From NCBI RefSeq assembly GCF_029866485.1, contig NZ_CP092332.1, positions 1,612,001 to 1,676,000 on the forward strand: 64,000 bases of DNA, read 5' to 3'. This document shows, piece by piece, positions 19,498 through 27,271 of this stretch. Below the pieces are notes generated by a model. It searched no databases, had not been told where the DNA came from, and was given only the letters and a program-made list of their open reading frames with translations. The DNA is from Flavobacterium keumense (lineage in GTDB: Bacteria > Bacteroidota > Bacteroidia > Flavobacteriales > Flavobacteriaceae). Made by a program: the position numbers and the translations under genes. Position 1 is the first letter of the stretch, and the number at the start of each line of letters is the position of its first letter.

Positions 19498-21318
19498 TTA
19501 CCTTTTTAAGCTAAAATGACCGTTAATGGTTTGATTATCATTTAGGATTAATTGAAACCAATAATCGTTAGAAGGAAGTGGATAACCATTAAAAGTGCCG
19601 TCCCAACCTACAGAGTTCGACATCATTTGTTTGAGTAATTTTCCGTATTGATCAAAAATAGATATCACAGCCTGTGGATATGTATCGAAATTTTCTATTT
19701 TCCAGACATCATTGATTCCATCCCCATTGGGTGTAAAAAAGGTAGGATAATCTAAAATGGTAAATGGATATGTGGTATATTCACAATTGGAGGTATTTCT
19801 AATATATGCTAAATAATTCCCTCTTGGTAGTCTTGTAAAAAGTGGATTTTTTTGATAATTCGTCCCGTCGATAGAAAATTCGTAGATAGCATTGGTAGAA
19901 GGAGTAATTAATTCAATTGAATTTTTGCCACCAGCAAATTCTTTGATAATAGGTGTTGGTAAATTAGTTTGATTGCGACTACTTGTCATAGTACGCAATG
20001 TAATTTGAGCCGTTTCCGAACAACTTATTTTGGAATTAATTCCTTTTGCATATACGATTTGGTCTCCCGTAGTTGTTTTTTCAAAAGCAGTAGGTGTAAC
20101 AATAGGAACTGTTAAGGTATTGTCGGTATAGTATCCTTCAATAGTAGTACTTGAAACATTGTTGGTGATAATAGATTGTACTGAAGTTAGATCAAATACT
20201 GCAATTCCTAATCCGTTATCGTCGCATTTAGAAAGCTCGACGTCTTTTAGATTCATTCCTGGGGCGTATTCTATTTTTATTTCACCAGTAAAAACACATC
20301 CGCTAGTATCCATTGCTTCTACTTTGTATATTCCCGCTTGTGTTACTGTGAGTGTTGGATTAGTTGCGCCAATTAATGGGGTTAAAGCCCCGTCTTTGTA
20401 CCATTTGTAAGCATATGTTGTTGACATATTGGTTTTGATGTCGAATGTTTCTCCGTTACAAATAGCGGTATTATCAGCGATTAGGCGGTCTTTTCCTAAA
20501 TTAATTTTTGAAGTAAAGCTACCAGCTTCAATAAATAAGGCTGAGAATTGTGCCTTACTTCTATCCTCAGCAATTACGAATTTAATTCTGTATTTGTGTC
20601 CAATTTCTAATTTACTTTGAGCGTTTAAAACTTTAGTTTGTCCTGCATAATTGATAGGACTAAGGATAGCTACATCAGTATTGAATTGACCAAAATACGA
20701 TTCGTTTTTAGCATCACATTTGGCTAAAGTTGGGTCGGAATTGCTTATTGCTGGATGTATGTTTTTTGAAGATACAGGAGTGCCATCAGGCAAAGTAGCA
20801 ATATTAGTATAATTACTATTGGTGGTAATATCTTTAATTAGAATTGCTAATCCATCAGAATAAGAACAAGGATAATCTCGAATGTATTCATTGGAAGCAA
20901 AAATGTAATTGAAACTTAAAAAGTTTGTTGCCGATTCAAAATCAAATTCCAGTGTTGTAGCGTTTAGTGAGTTAATTCCCAAAATAGCATCCATATTGGA
21001 ATCTCCATTCCAACTCGCTACACTACCACTAAAAGCAGGATTATAAGGGCCTGTTGAATTTTCAGCTTCCCAAGTGCTTAATACTATTCCGGAAGTAAAA
21101 GGGAAATTACTTCCGTTCTTATCAAATGTGGCAAAGCTATTTTTGATGGGAGAACCTGTAGCCGTTGCAGGATAAACAGTGAGACAAGAGTTATTATTGG
21201 TTACCACTCGGACTAATTGGTCGGCATTTTGTGTATCATCAATACTGATTTGAGCCATTATCCAATTAGGAAAACAACAAATGAATAGTACAAATAATAA
21301 GGTTTTTATCCAACTCAT
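19498..21318 (-). CDS. secreted protein with choice-of-anchor L domain and T9SS type B sorting domain
   Basis: 606 residues. The signal peptide ends near MAQIS (residue 22). Residues about 23-270 form a choice-of-anchor L domain (DTQNADQLVRVV at its start, later FDFESATNFLSFNYIFASNEY and the Cys-containing YPCSYSDGLAILIKD). Ig-like modules follow, and a type B sorting domain fills 527-606 ([14 protein letters not shown] to NGHFSLKR). It is the first gene of the run of three T9SS cargo genes, and its -7 box lies only 8 nt before the ATG. The protein should be exported by T9SS to the cell surface or medium; its ligand is unknown. Confidence 0.83.
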   Translation of the reverse strand: MSWIKTLLFVLFICCFPNWIMAQISIDDTQNADQLVRVVTNNNSCLTVYPATATGSPIKNSFATFDKNGSNFPFTSGIVLSTWEAENSTGPYNPAFSGSVASWNGDSNMDAILGINSLNATTLEFDFESATNFLSFNYIFASNEYIRDYPCSYSDGLAILIKDITTNSNYTNIATLPDGTPVSSKNIHPAISNSDPTLAKCDAKNESYFGQFNTDVAILSPINYAGQTKVLNAQSKLEIGHKYRIKFVIAEDRSKAQFSALFIEAGSFTSKINLGKDRLIADNTAICNGETFDIKTNMSTTYAYKWYKDGALTPLIGATNPTLTVTQAGIYKVEAMDTSGCVFTGEIKIEYAPGMNLKDVELSKCDDNGLGIAVFDLTSVQSIITNNVSSTTIEGYYTDNTLTVPIVTPTAFEKTTTGDQIVYAKGINSKISCSETAQITLRTMTSSRNQTNLPTPIIKEFAGGKNSIELITPSTNAIYEFSIDGTNYQKNPLFTRLPRGNYLAYIRNTSNCEYTTYPFTILDYPTFFTPNGDGINDVWKIENFDTYPQAVISIFDQYGKLLKQMMSNSVGWDGTFNGYPLPSNDYWFQLILNDNQTINGHFSLKR

Positions 21319-21325
21319 AATAAAA

Positions 21326-21333
21326 CAAAGATA
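21326..21333 (-). promoter_or_regulatory. candidate -7 box of the three-gene T9SS cargo run
   Basis: TATCTTTG on the minus strand matches TAnnTTTG. Its last base is 8 nt from the ATG, so the leader would be only a few nucleotides. The -33 element is weak. Confidence 0.4.
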
Positions 21334-21403
21334 CTACAATTCTCTTTTTTTGTTTAACTAACGGAAAAGGAAACCAAAAATTATTTTCAAGTATATTTTT
21401 CAG

Positions 21404-21411
21404 TAAATTTG
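21404..21411 (+). promoter_or_regulatory. candidate -7 box of the 353-residue unknown gene
   Basis: TAAATTTG lies 17 nt before the ATG at 21429; a T-rich stretch stands where the -33 element is expected. Confidence 0.45.
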
Positions 21412-21428
21412 TTGTAAATACATTCCTA

Positions 21429-22490
21429 ATGAGCGAAGAACCTTTGATGATATTTAAAAAGCCGTCTTATCCCATTAATGAGGCTTTGTTGGACTATCTT
21501 GAACGATTTGATAGAATTTCTAAATTTCCAATTTCATACGACGATTTGTTGCGGTTCTCTGGTTCAATTAATGTATATGACAAAGAAGATCAGGATACGT
21601 TGTGGATTAGAGTCTATTACAACGAATTTGAGCGTGAAGAAATTGATTTGACTTTGAAAAAAATCTATTCCCTACTTCACTCTGATGGTAACTTAGAGAT
21701 AATCAAATTCTTAAATGTCGATTCAATTGACTATTGTACCTTTGGAAATTCAAAGCCATTTCGAATTAAAATCCGAAATATTCTAAACGATAACTATACG
21801 CATTTTTATATTAAAAAAGCCGATGCCTCAAGGGTATATGGGTTGGAATTGGAACATATTTTATCACCTGATAAAATCAATTTCTTAGTGCATCAAGATA
21901 CTTTAATTGAGGAACATATTATGGGAATTGCTGGAGATGTTTTTATTAATAACCATCTGAAAAATTGTTCTGAAACAGAAAAATCACAAATCGCTAAGGA
22001 GTTTGTAAAGTTCAATGAACGTTCTATGATTCGGTTACTTGGTGATATGCGCGCTTACAATTATGTGGTGATTCCTATTCACGATTTTGACCAAGTAGTG
22101 TATCGAATTCGAGCCATTGATTTTGACCAGCAATGTTATGAAGGTAATTTTAAGGTGTATCGTCCTCAATTTTTCAAGGAGAATTATCCCATGGTGAAAT
22201 TGGTAAAAGATAAATTACAAGAAAGTTCTATCAATCAATATAAAAATGAGGAACGTTCTGTTTTGGCTAAACGAATTCACTCGGCCGAGAACAGAATTAA
22301 AAGGTTGTTGAAAATTATGGGAGAAGATACTTTGTCGACTCCTTCTCATTTGGAGCAGCTAAAATTAGAATTGTACCGATACACCAATGATTTGAATTTT
22401 AAGAAAGCCAAATCGATGGGAAATATTATGAGTGCTTCTTTTCAGTACATTACTCGAAATTTCAAAAACGTCAATCCGTTTAAAGCGTAG
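21429..22490 (+). CDS. conserved-looking cytoplasmic protein of unknown function
   Basis: 353 residues with no signal peptide or membrane segment. I do not recognise the family. The N-terminal half has mixed alpha/beta character. Residues about 205-240 read RLLGDMRAYNYVV, a short gap, then YRIRAIDFDQQCYEG. The GDxxxxN followed by IDFD resembles the catalytic and metal-binding loops of kinase-like phosphotransferases, but the usual upstream lysine and glycine-rich signals are not obvious. The last 90 residues are charged and helical (AENRIKRLLKIMGED onward). It has its own promoter, divergent from the T9SS cargo genes, and is followed by a palindromic repeat. Codon use is like that of its neighbours. 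Confidence 0.75.
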   Translation: MSEEPLMIFKKPSYPINEALLDYLERFDRISKFPISYDDLLRFSGSINVYDKEDQDTLWIRVYYNEFEREEIDLTLKKIYSLLHSDGNLEIIKFLNVDSIDYCTFGNSKPFRIKIRNILNDNYTHFYIKKADASRVYGLELEHILSPDKINFLVHQDTLIEEHIMGIAGDVFINNHLKNCSETEKSQIAKEFVKFNERSMIRLLGDMRAYNYVVIPIHDFDQVVYRIRAIDFDQQCYEGNFKVYRPQFFKENYPMVKLVKDKLQESSINQYKNEERSVLAKRIHSAENRIKRLLKIMGEDTLSTPSHLEQLKLELYRYTNDLNFKKAKSMGNIMSASFQYITRNFKNVNPFKA

Positions 22491-22524
22491 TAAGTAAAAA
22501 AAATGCTTCTAAAAAAAGAATCGT

Positions 22525-22638
22525 CTTGTCATTCCGAATTTATTTCGGAATCTATAAATTTTTATATGTCAATCTATATAATAGAAACTGACCCGAGCAA
22601 TAGCGAATAGGCAAAGCAAACAAGTTCAGTTTGACAAG
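22525..22638. repeat. palindromic REP/MITE-like intergenic repeat
   Basis: The ends are inverted, CTTGTCA (22525-22531) and TGACAAG (22632-22638). Inside are a perfect 8-bp hairpin ATTCCGAA/TTCGGAAT (22531-22551) and an AAACTG/CAGTTT pair (22585-22590, 22627-22632). It fills the gap between two convergent genes and has no coding capacity. Confidence 0.5.
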
Positions 22639-22665
22639 ATTTTGACTTTCAAGTGTAGTCTTATT

Positions 22666-23724
22666 TTAATTTTTCTCTTCCTTATTGAAATATACCAAGT
22701 AATAGTACATTTGTTTTTCTTCGTCCCAGCCTTTTTCTACAAATTTTTCAGCACTTTCTGGGTTGATGAAATCCATTTTAATTTGGATGTGTGTGTCTAA
22801 ATTAATCACGTTTTTGATCGATTTTCTAGCATCAGAAACTGCTGCGTTTGCAATAGGGAAGGTGGTGATATCTTCAATACTGTATTTGTCGCCTTTGCCT
22901 ACTTTATAATTTTTAAATTCAGGAATCAAATCAGGATTATCTAACACCTCATTTAAGAAATTAGTTTCCTCAAATTGGTCGTTTTTGGCAAAATAATTCA
23001 CAGAACGATTCATAAACATTACTTCTTCTTTTTTGTCTTCAGCAGGGAAAACTACGTCTTTAGCAAAGCCTTGACAGAATTTCAAGTATTTTTTAGTGAT
23101 GTAATTTTCATCTTCAAAAGCATCTACAGATAAGAAGTGTTCTAACCAATACCGTGCATCGTAACGGTTACTATCCACCGTTAAGATTTTATATCCTTCT
23201 TCTTTTTTGTAATTGAAAATCAAACAACCTTTGTCCAATTTATTCAAACTCACTCCGTGTTGTAAAATCATTTCAAGGTGAGTATCTTTTTCTTCAAATT
23301 GTAAAAAATCAGCTTGGATTTCACTTTTGAAAATTCCGATGGCATCGACTACATTGTTATCAATAGCAAGGTTGGTTAAATACGTAACATATACTTCACC
23401 ATTCTTAATGTGTGGGTGATTGGATTGTTCAAACAAATGTTTGGTGATTTGCTTTGAAACCTCATGAACATTAGACGGATTCTCAAATATTTGAGAAGCA
23501 AATTGGTACATTTCATTGTAATCCAAATCCACTTCGTGCGCAAACTGAAAGTAATTTTCCTCTTTCTCTCTGAAAGGCTTGAAGAAAAATTCTTTTATCA
23601 ACGGAACAATTTCATCAGTTAAATTATATGGTTGTTCGGATAAAAAAATAGCTTCGTTACGGCTTTTATTTCCTACACGGTGTATAGAAAGTGAATCAAT
23701 ATGGGTGTTGAATAGGTTAATCAT
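22666..23724 (-). CDS. nucleoid-associated protein, NdpA (37-kDa) family
   Basis: 352 residues starting MINLFNTHIDSLSIHRVGNKSRNE, the usual opening of the NdpA/YejK nucleoid-associated family (PF04245). These proteins bind DNA in the nucleoid. The frame stays open upstream to a TTG, but that extension runs through a palindromic repeat and reads MHLPFGEDGRG, so the ATG at 23724 is chosen. No signal peptide is present. The protein is acidic and basic throughout and ends YYYLVYFNKEEKN. Palindromic repeats lie both downstream (convergent with the unknown gene) and immediately upstream. Confidence 0.82.
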   Translation of the reverse strand: MINLFNTHIDSLSIHRVGNKSRNEAIFLSEQPYNLTDEIVPLIKEFFFKPFREKEENYFQFAHEVDLDYNEMYQFASQIFENPSNVHEVSKQITKHLFEQSNHPHIKNGEVYVTYLTNLAIDNNVVDAIGIFKSEIQADFLQFEEKDTHLEMILQHGVSLNKLDKGCLIFNYKKEEGYKILTVDSNRYDARYWLEHFLSVDAFEDENYITKKYLKFCQGFAKDVVFPAEDKKEEVMFMNRSVNYFAKNDQFEETNFLNEVLDNPDLIPEFKNYKVGKGDKYSIEDITTFPIANAAVSDARKSIKNVINLDTHIQIKMDFINPESAEKFVEKGWDEEKQMYYYLVYFNKEEKN

Positions 23725-23744
23725 AAGGTTTTTGCCCCTCCCGT

Positions 23745-23761
23745 CCTCCCCGAAGGGGAGG
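23745..23761. repeat. GC-rich palindrome upstream of the NdpA-family gene
   Basis: CCTCCCC (23745-23751) and GGGGAGG (23755-23761) form a perfect 7-bp stem with a GAA loop, in strong contrast to the AT-rich surroundings. It looks like a dispersed intergenic repeat; family membership needs a genome-wide search. Confidence 0.6.
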
Positions 23762-23827
23762 TGCAAGAATAGGTGTTTATTTTAGTTATTTTTTAATTAT
23801 AAATAGAATTTAAGTATATTTTATGCT

Positions 23828-23846
23828 CCCTCTCCTTTGGAGAGGG
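23828..23846. repeat. GC-rich palindrome downstream of the pRiA4b ORF-3-like gene
   Basis: CCCTCTCC (23828-23835) and GGAGAGGG (23839-23846) form a perfect 8-bp stem with a TTT loop, followed by TTGGGGTGAGGC. It lies 12 nt from the stop codon of the next gene and may also slow transcription, although no U tract follows. Confidence 0.6.
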
Positions 23847-23858
23847 TTGGGGTGAGGC

Positions 23859-24404
23859 TTAATTCCAATTTTCTTCGTAGCCAAAGTCTTCAAAACTGTC
23901 ATCACCTTCAAACATATCTAGGTCGTCATCGTCTAAATCGTCTTCAAATTCACCATAGATATCATCATGCATATCCGCCTCAAAGTTTTTTTCAATAGCT
24001 TCATCAGGCATTTCTCCGTGAGAAAATAGTGTTTCAGGATAAATGGCTCCTGCTTTAGGTTCTTCGATAGCAGCTAATTCTACCAAGAAAGTCCACATAT
24101 TGATGAAGTCATATACGTAGATGATTTTTGTGTTCTCTTTATCTAAAATGTCCGACAATTTGTAATCGCTCATAATGGTTTGTTCTCCAGGAACATCTCC
24201 TGCGTCAAACATTGGAATTTCATCTTCTTGGTTCCATGTATCATCACAAGTATAAAAAGAAGCCACTTCCATTCCGTCAAATCCAAAAGAATTGAAGATA
24301 GCATTGTGTAAATCTTCTAAAGTGTCTTCGGCAAGGATAGCAATATCTCTGAAAATATCTTCTTCGGCATCAAGAATTACTCTGAATTTATAAACCATAA
24401 TCAT
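23859..24404 (-). CDS. plasmid pRiA4b ORF-3-like protein (IS1096 TnpR-like family)
   Basis: 181 residues. The N-terminal 100 residues, starting VYKFRVILDAEEDIFRDIAI and running through FYTCDDTW and KIIYVYDFINMW, match the pRiA4b ORF-3-like domain (PF07929). Despite the family name this is a normal chromosomal gene in many Bacteroidota. The C-terminal 50 residues are extremely acidic (DDLDDDDLDMFEGDDSFED). The molecular function is unknown. The ATG at 24404 gives MIMVYKF; the second ATG (24398) is an equally possible start. No transposase or insertion-sequence ends surround it. Confidence 0.78.
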   Translation of the reverse strand: MIMVYKFRVILDAEEDIFRDIAILAEDTLEDLHNAIFNSFGFDGMEVASFYTCDDTWNQEDEIPMFDAGDVPGEQTIMSDYKLSDILDKENTKIIYVYDFINMWTFLVELAAIEEPKAGAIYPETLFSHGEMPDEAIEKNFEADMHDDIYGEFEDDLDDDDLDMFEGDDSFEDFGYEENWN

Positions 24405-24421
24405 TGTTTTAATTGAAAGTT

Positions 24422-24429
24422 CAAAGGTA
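24422..24429 (-). promoter_or_regulatory. candidate -7 box of the pRiA4b ORF-3-like gene
   Basis: TACCTTTG on the minus strand, 17 nt before the ATG, matches TAnnTTTG. The -33 position is not clear. Confidence 0.45.
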
Positions 24430-24430
24430 A

Positions 24431-24465
24431 ATTATTAATTACTAATTACGAATTGTGAATTACGT
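24431..24465. repeat. heptamer tandem array, five units
   Basis: Five back-to-back 7-mers are present: ATTATTA, ATTACTA, ATTACGA, ATTGTGA, ATTACGT. The 7-bp period is exact. The reverse complement of the unit (TCGTAAT) differs by one base from the unit of the array at 38156-38197. Confidence 0.6.
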
Positions 24466-24715
24466 TTTGTTGAAAAGATTTTAAATTGTTGAAATTGAGT
24501 GTTTTATTCTATCTCATGGAATGTTTTAGCCAGATTCTCAATCACTGGAGAATAATCTGGAATATTTTTCTTCTTGAAGTGTTAATTCTGTTGGGTGTGG
24601 ATTGATTCATTTTACAATTCATCGCGGTTTTTTGACATTTCGGTTTATCTTATTTTTATACATTGATACTTTAGTGCAACTTTGCTTTACCAAATAAATA
24701 AATAAAAACAGCATT
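24466..24715. other. intergenic region before the LytS-type kinase cassette
   Basis: No larger gene is seen. An imperfect inverted repeat CCAGATT (24530-24536) / AATCTGG (24554-24560) may form a hairpin. No full TAnnTTTG promoter was found; the nearest match is CAACTTTG at 24678-24685, about 30 nt before the small reading frame. Confidence 0.4.
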
Positions 24716-24781
24716 ATGATCCGAATAGTTATTTTATTAACCTTAAGTTTGGTTGCCTTATTGCGCCAATTCTTATTTTAA
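24716..24781 (+). CDS. possible 21-residue hydrophobic small protein or leader peptide
   Basis: ATG to TAA, 22 codons, giving a basic start and a single hydrophobic helix (MIRIVILLTLSLVALL, then RQFLF). It ends 5 nt before the start codon of the kinase gene, so translational coupling is possible. Whether it is expressed is not known. The frame is short enough to arise by chance, but the hydrophobic, membrane-like composition and the position are suggestive. Confidence 0.35.
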   Translation: MIRIVILLTLSLVALLRQFLF

Positions 24782-24786
24782 ATCCA

Positions 24787-26127
24787 ATGAGTATGTTTAC
24801 TAAATTAGTTAAAGAATTTCCGAGAGCTTTTGTTCTTTCGCTAAGTATATTTTTAGTATTATTACTTGTACGTTATCTTATAGGAGATGTAATTGTGTTA
24901 GGAAATTCCTTTTGGATATACTTTGGGTATACCATGTTATATGGCCTAAGTTTGTACTATGCTAATGCTGCAGTATTTATATATTTAGATTCTTTTTATA
25001 AAGACAACCGATTTACAATCAATCGATTAATTGTTGGTTTTGTAAGTACATTTTGTATTACACTTTTTGTGGTTTTTCTTTTGCGCGTTTTTGAAGAAGT
25101 GATTATAGATGGGATCTCTTTTCAAAAATATATAGAAGAGGAGAGTATAGGACATTTTCTAATTCCTATAGTGCTTTTTGTCATTGTTTCGTTGGCGATT
25201 CATGCTTTCTATTTTTATAAAACCTTACAAGAAAACAAATTCAAAGAACAAAAAATAATTGCGACTACTGCCAATGCACAATTTGAAAGTTTAAAAAATC
25301 AAATTGATCCTCATTTTCTATTTAACAGCCTCAATGTGTTGAGTTCATTGATTGAAGAAAATCCTGAAAATGCCCAAAAGTTCACCTCTTCTTTATCTAA
25401 AATATACCGTTATGTTTTGGAACAAAAAGACAAAGAATTAGTGGCGGTTTCAGAAGAATTGGCTTTCGCCAAAATTTATATGCAATTATTAACCATGCGT
25501 TTTGAGAATAGTATTTCGTATGAATTGCCAGATTGTACTAACGAAGAAGCCAAAGTAGTTCCTTTGTCATTGCAATTAGTATTAGAAAATTGCATCAAAC
25601 ACAATGTGGTGAGTAGTTCAAAACCACTGCACATCAAAATCAGTATTCAAGACAATCAATTGGTAGTTGAAAACAACTGGCAAAAGAAAGAAGTTCTTTC
25701 TGACGGTAAAGGTGTTGGATTGCAAAACATTGTGAATCGTTATGCCTTATTGACTGAACGTAAAGTAAAAGTGATTCAAGATGAAAAATCGTTTAAAGTC
25801 TATTTACCTATATTAACCAAACAAATTTCAATAATGAAAACAGCTAAATTTACAGAAGAAGATATGGCTTATGCTCGAGCTAAAAAAAGGGTGGAGCAAT
25901 TAAAAGGATTTTATGGAAATCTTACTTCGTATTGTATCGTTATTCCAACATTAGCACTAATTAATTACTATACTTTTTGGGGATTTCAATGGTTTTGGTT
26001 CCCAATGCTAGGTTGGGGATTGGGATTGTCTTTTCATGCCTTTGGCGTTTTTGGCTACGGAAAATCCTGGGAAGAACGAAAGATACAAGAGATTTTAAAC
26101 AAGGATAAAAACAATAATTGGGAATAA
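24787..26127 (+). CDS. LytS/YehU-type sensor histidine kinase fused to a C-terminal 2TM domain
   Basis: 446 residues. Four membrane segments (about 14-32, 42-65, 80-100 and 122-144) lead into a His_kinase domain with the phospho-acceptor His176 in IDPHFLFNSLN, then an HATPase_c domain (LVLENCIKHN, later GKGVGLQNIVNRY). The kinase part ends near residue 345. A 2TM domain follows (about 358-440; YARAKKRVEQLKGFYGN, two hydrophobic segments, then the KSWEERKIQEIL tail). It is nearly the same in layout as the separate 104-residue protein encoded next. An internal ATG at 25834 marks where an ancestral separate gene could have begun. With the 2TM and LytTR genes it forms a two-component cassette. 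Confidence 0.9.
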   Translation: MSMFTKLVKEFPRAFVLSLSIFLVLLLVRYLIGDVIVLGNSFWIYFGYTMLYGLSLYYANAAVFIYLDSFYKDNRFTINRLIVGFVSTFCITLFVVFLLRVFEEVIIDGISFQKYIEEESIGHFLIPIVLFVIVSLAIHAFYFYKTLQENKFKEQKIIATTANAQFESLKNQIDPHFLFNSLNVLSSLIEENPENAQKFTSSLSKIYRYVLEQKDKELVAVSEELAFAKIYMQLLTMRFENSISYELPDCTNEEAKVVPLSLQLVLENCIKHNVVSSSKPLHIKISIQDNQLVVENNWQKKEVLSDGKGVGLQNIVNRYALLTERKVKVIQDEKSFKVYLPILTKQISIMKTAKFTEEDMAYARAKKRVEQLKGFYGNLTSYCIVIPTLALINYYTFWGFQWFWFPMLGWGLGLSFHAFGVFGYGKSWEERKIQEILNKDKNNNWE

Positions 26128-26148
26128 TATTTTAAATAAGTCAACCAA

Positions 26149-26463
26149 ATGGGAAATTTAAATTCAGATCAAATTCGTTACGAAGAAGCGGTAAAAAAAG
26201 TTAAAAAGCTTAAAGGATTTTATACACATGCTATAGTGTATGTAGTCATCAATATGATGTTTGTCATCGTCAATGTTCAAAATCTTCAACCTGGTGAAAG
26301 TTATTTTCAATTCAAAAATTTCTTTACGGCATTTTTCTGGGGAATAGGGTTGTTAGCTCATGCAATGGCTACTTTTGTTCCGTATTTTATTCTTGGTAAA
26401 GAGTGGGAAGAGCGTAAAATCAAAGAATTGATGGAGAAAGAAAAAGCTAATAAGTGGGAGTAA
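26149..26463 (+). CDS. 2TM domain-containing membrane protein
   Basis: 104 residues. A charged N-terminal helix (YEEAVKKVKKLKGFYTHA) leads into two transmembrane segments (about 27-43 and 63-85) and a C-terminal cytoplasmic tail KEWEERKIKELMEKEK. This is the 2TM family common next to LytTR two-component systems in Bacteroidota. It closely parallels the 2TM part of the preceding kinase gene, 21 nt upstream, so the two are probably duplicates. The biochemical function is unknown; a regulatory or sensory accessory role in the membrane is inferred from context. Confidence 0.87.
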   Translation: MGNLNSDQIRYEEAVKKVKKLKGFYTHAIVYVVINMMFVIVNVQNLQPGESYFQFKNFFTAFFWGIGLLAHAMATFVPYFILGKEWEERKIKELMEKEKANKWE

Positions 26464-26515
26464 TTTAGTCATAGTTGTCACAACATAAGAACTTGAAACT
26501 TGAAACAAAAAAACA

Positions 26516-27271
26516 ATGAACATTATCATCATCGAAGACGAAAAACCAGCGGCTCGTTTATTACAACGTAAACTTGAAAAACTAGGCTATTCGATTACCA
26601 CCTTACTACATTCGGTTGAGGAATCGTTAGTGTGGTTTCAAAATAATCCACATCCTGATTTGATTTTTTTAGATATTCAATTATCAGATGGTTTGTCGTT
26701 TGAAATTTTTGAAAACATCAATATCAAAAGTGCCGTGATTTTTACCACGGCCTATGATGAATATGCGTTGCGAGCCTTTAAATTGAATAGTATTGATTAC
26801 CTATTAAAACCTATTGACGAGGAGGAATTGGCTACTGCAATTTCAAAATTCAAAAATCAATTTCAAATCAATAGTATTTCGAGTTTAGACTTTGAATCTA
26901 TCAAACAAATGTTGGTGAATCCTGTTTCAAAGGAATACAGAAAACGTTTTTCGGTTAAGATAGGTCAACAACTCAAAATAATTGATGGAGCTGAGATTGA
27001 ATGTTTGTATAGCGAAAATAAAGGCACTTATATTCATACCTTTGACAATAGGGACTATTTGATTGATAGTAGTTTAGAAATTGTAGAAACAGAACTCAAT
27101 CCCAAGGATTTTTTCCGCATTAGTAGAAAATTTATTATCCCGATGCAGTCTGTAAGAGAGATACACGTGTATGCTAATTCTAGACTAAAAATCAGTTTGC
27201 CAACGTATAAAGCCGATGAGGTAATCGTAGCTCGAGAACGTGTTTCTGATTTTAAAGAATGGTTGGGTTAA
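26516..27271 (+). CDS. LytTR-family response regulator
   Basis: 251 residues. An N-terminal receiver domain has the acidic pocket IIEDE, the phospho-acceptor Asp53 (IFLDIQL), Thr78 in FTTAYDEYALRAF and Lys98 in YLLKPI. A C-terminal LytTR DNA-binding domain (about 145-250) shows KRFSVKIGQQLKII and DFFRISRKFIIPM, then ends with RVSDFKEWLG. It should be phosphorylated by the adjacent LytS-type kinase and bind direct-repeat DNA sites. The target genes are unknown. It is the last gene of the cassette and ends right against the convergent phosphatidyltransferase gene, with no spacer. Confidence 0.93.
   Translation: MNIIIIEDEKPAARLLQRKLEKLGYSITTLLHSVEESLVWFQNNPHPDLIFLDIQLSDGLSFEIFENINIKSAVIFTTAYDEYALRAFKLNSIDYLLKPIDEEELATAISKFKNQFQINSISSLDFESIKQMLVNPVSKEYRKRFSVKIGQQLKIIDGAEIECLYSENKGTYIHTFDNRDYLIDSSLEIVETELNPKDFFRISRKFIIPMQSVREIHVYANSRLKISLPTYKADEVIVARERVSDFKEWLG

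Noticed and set aside
23725..23766. N-terminal extension of the NdpA-family protein
   Set aside because: It starts with TTG and runs through a palindromic repeat (reading LPFGEDGRG); the ATG at 23724 matches the family start.
23859..24404. Insertion-sequence passenger gene
   Set aside because: The family name refers to IS1096 and plasmid pRiA4b, but there is no transposase, terminal repeat or shift in base use here.
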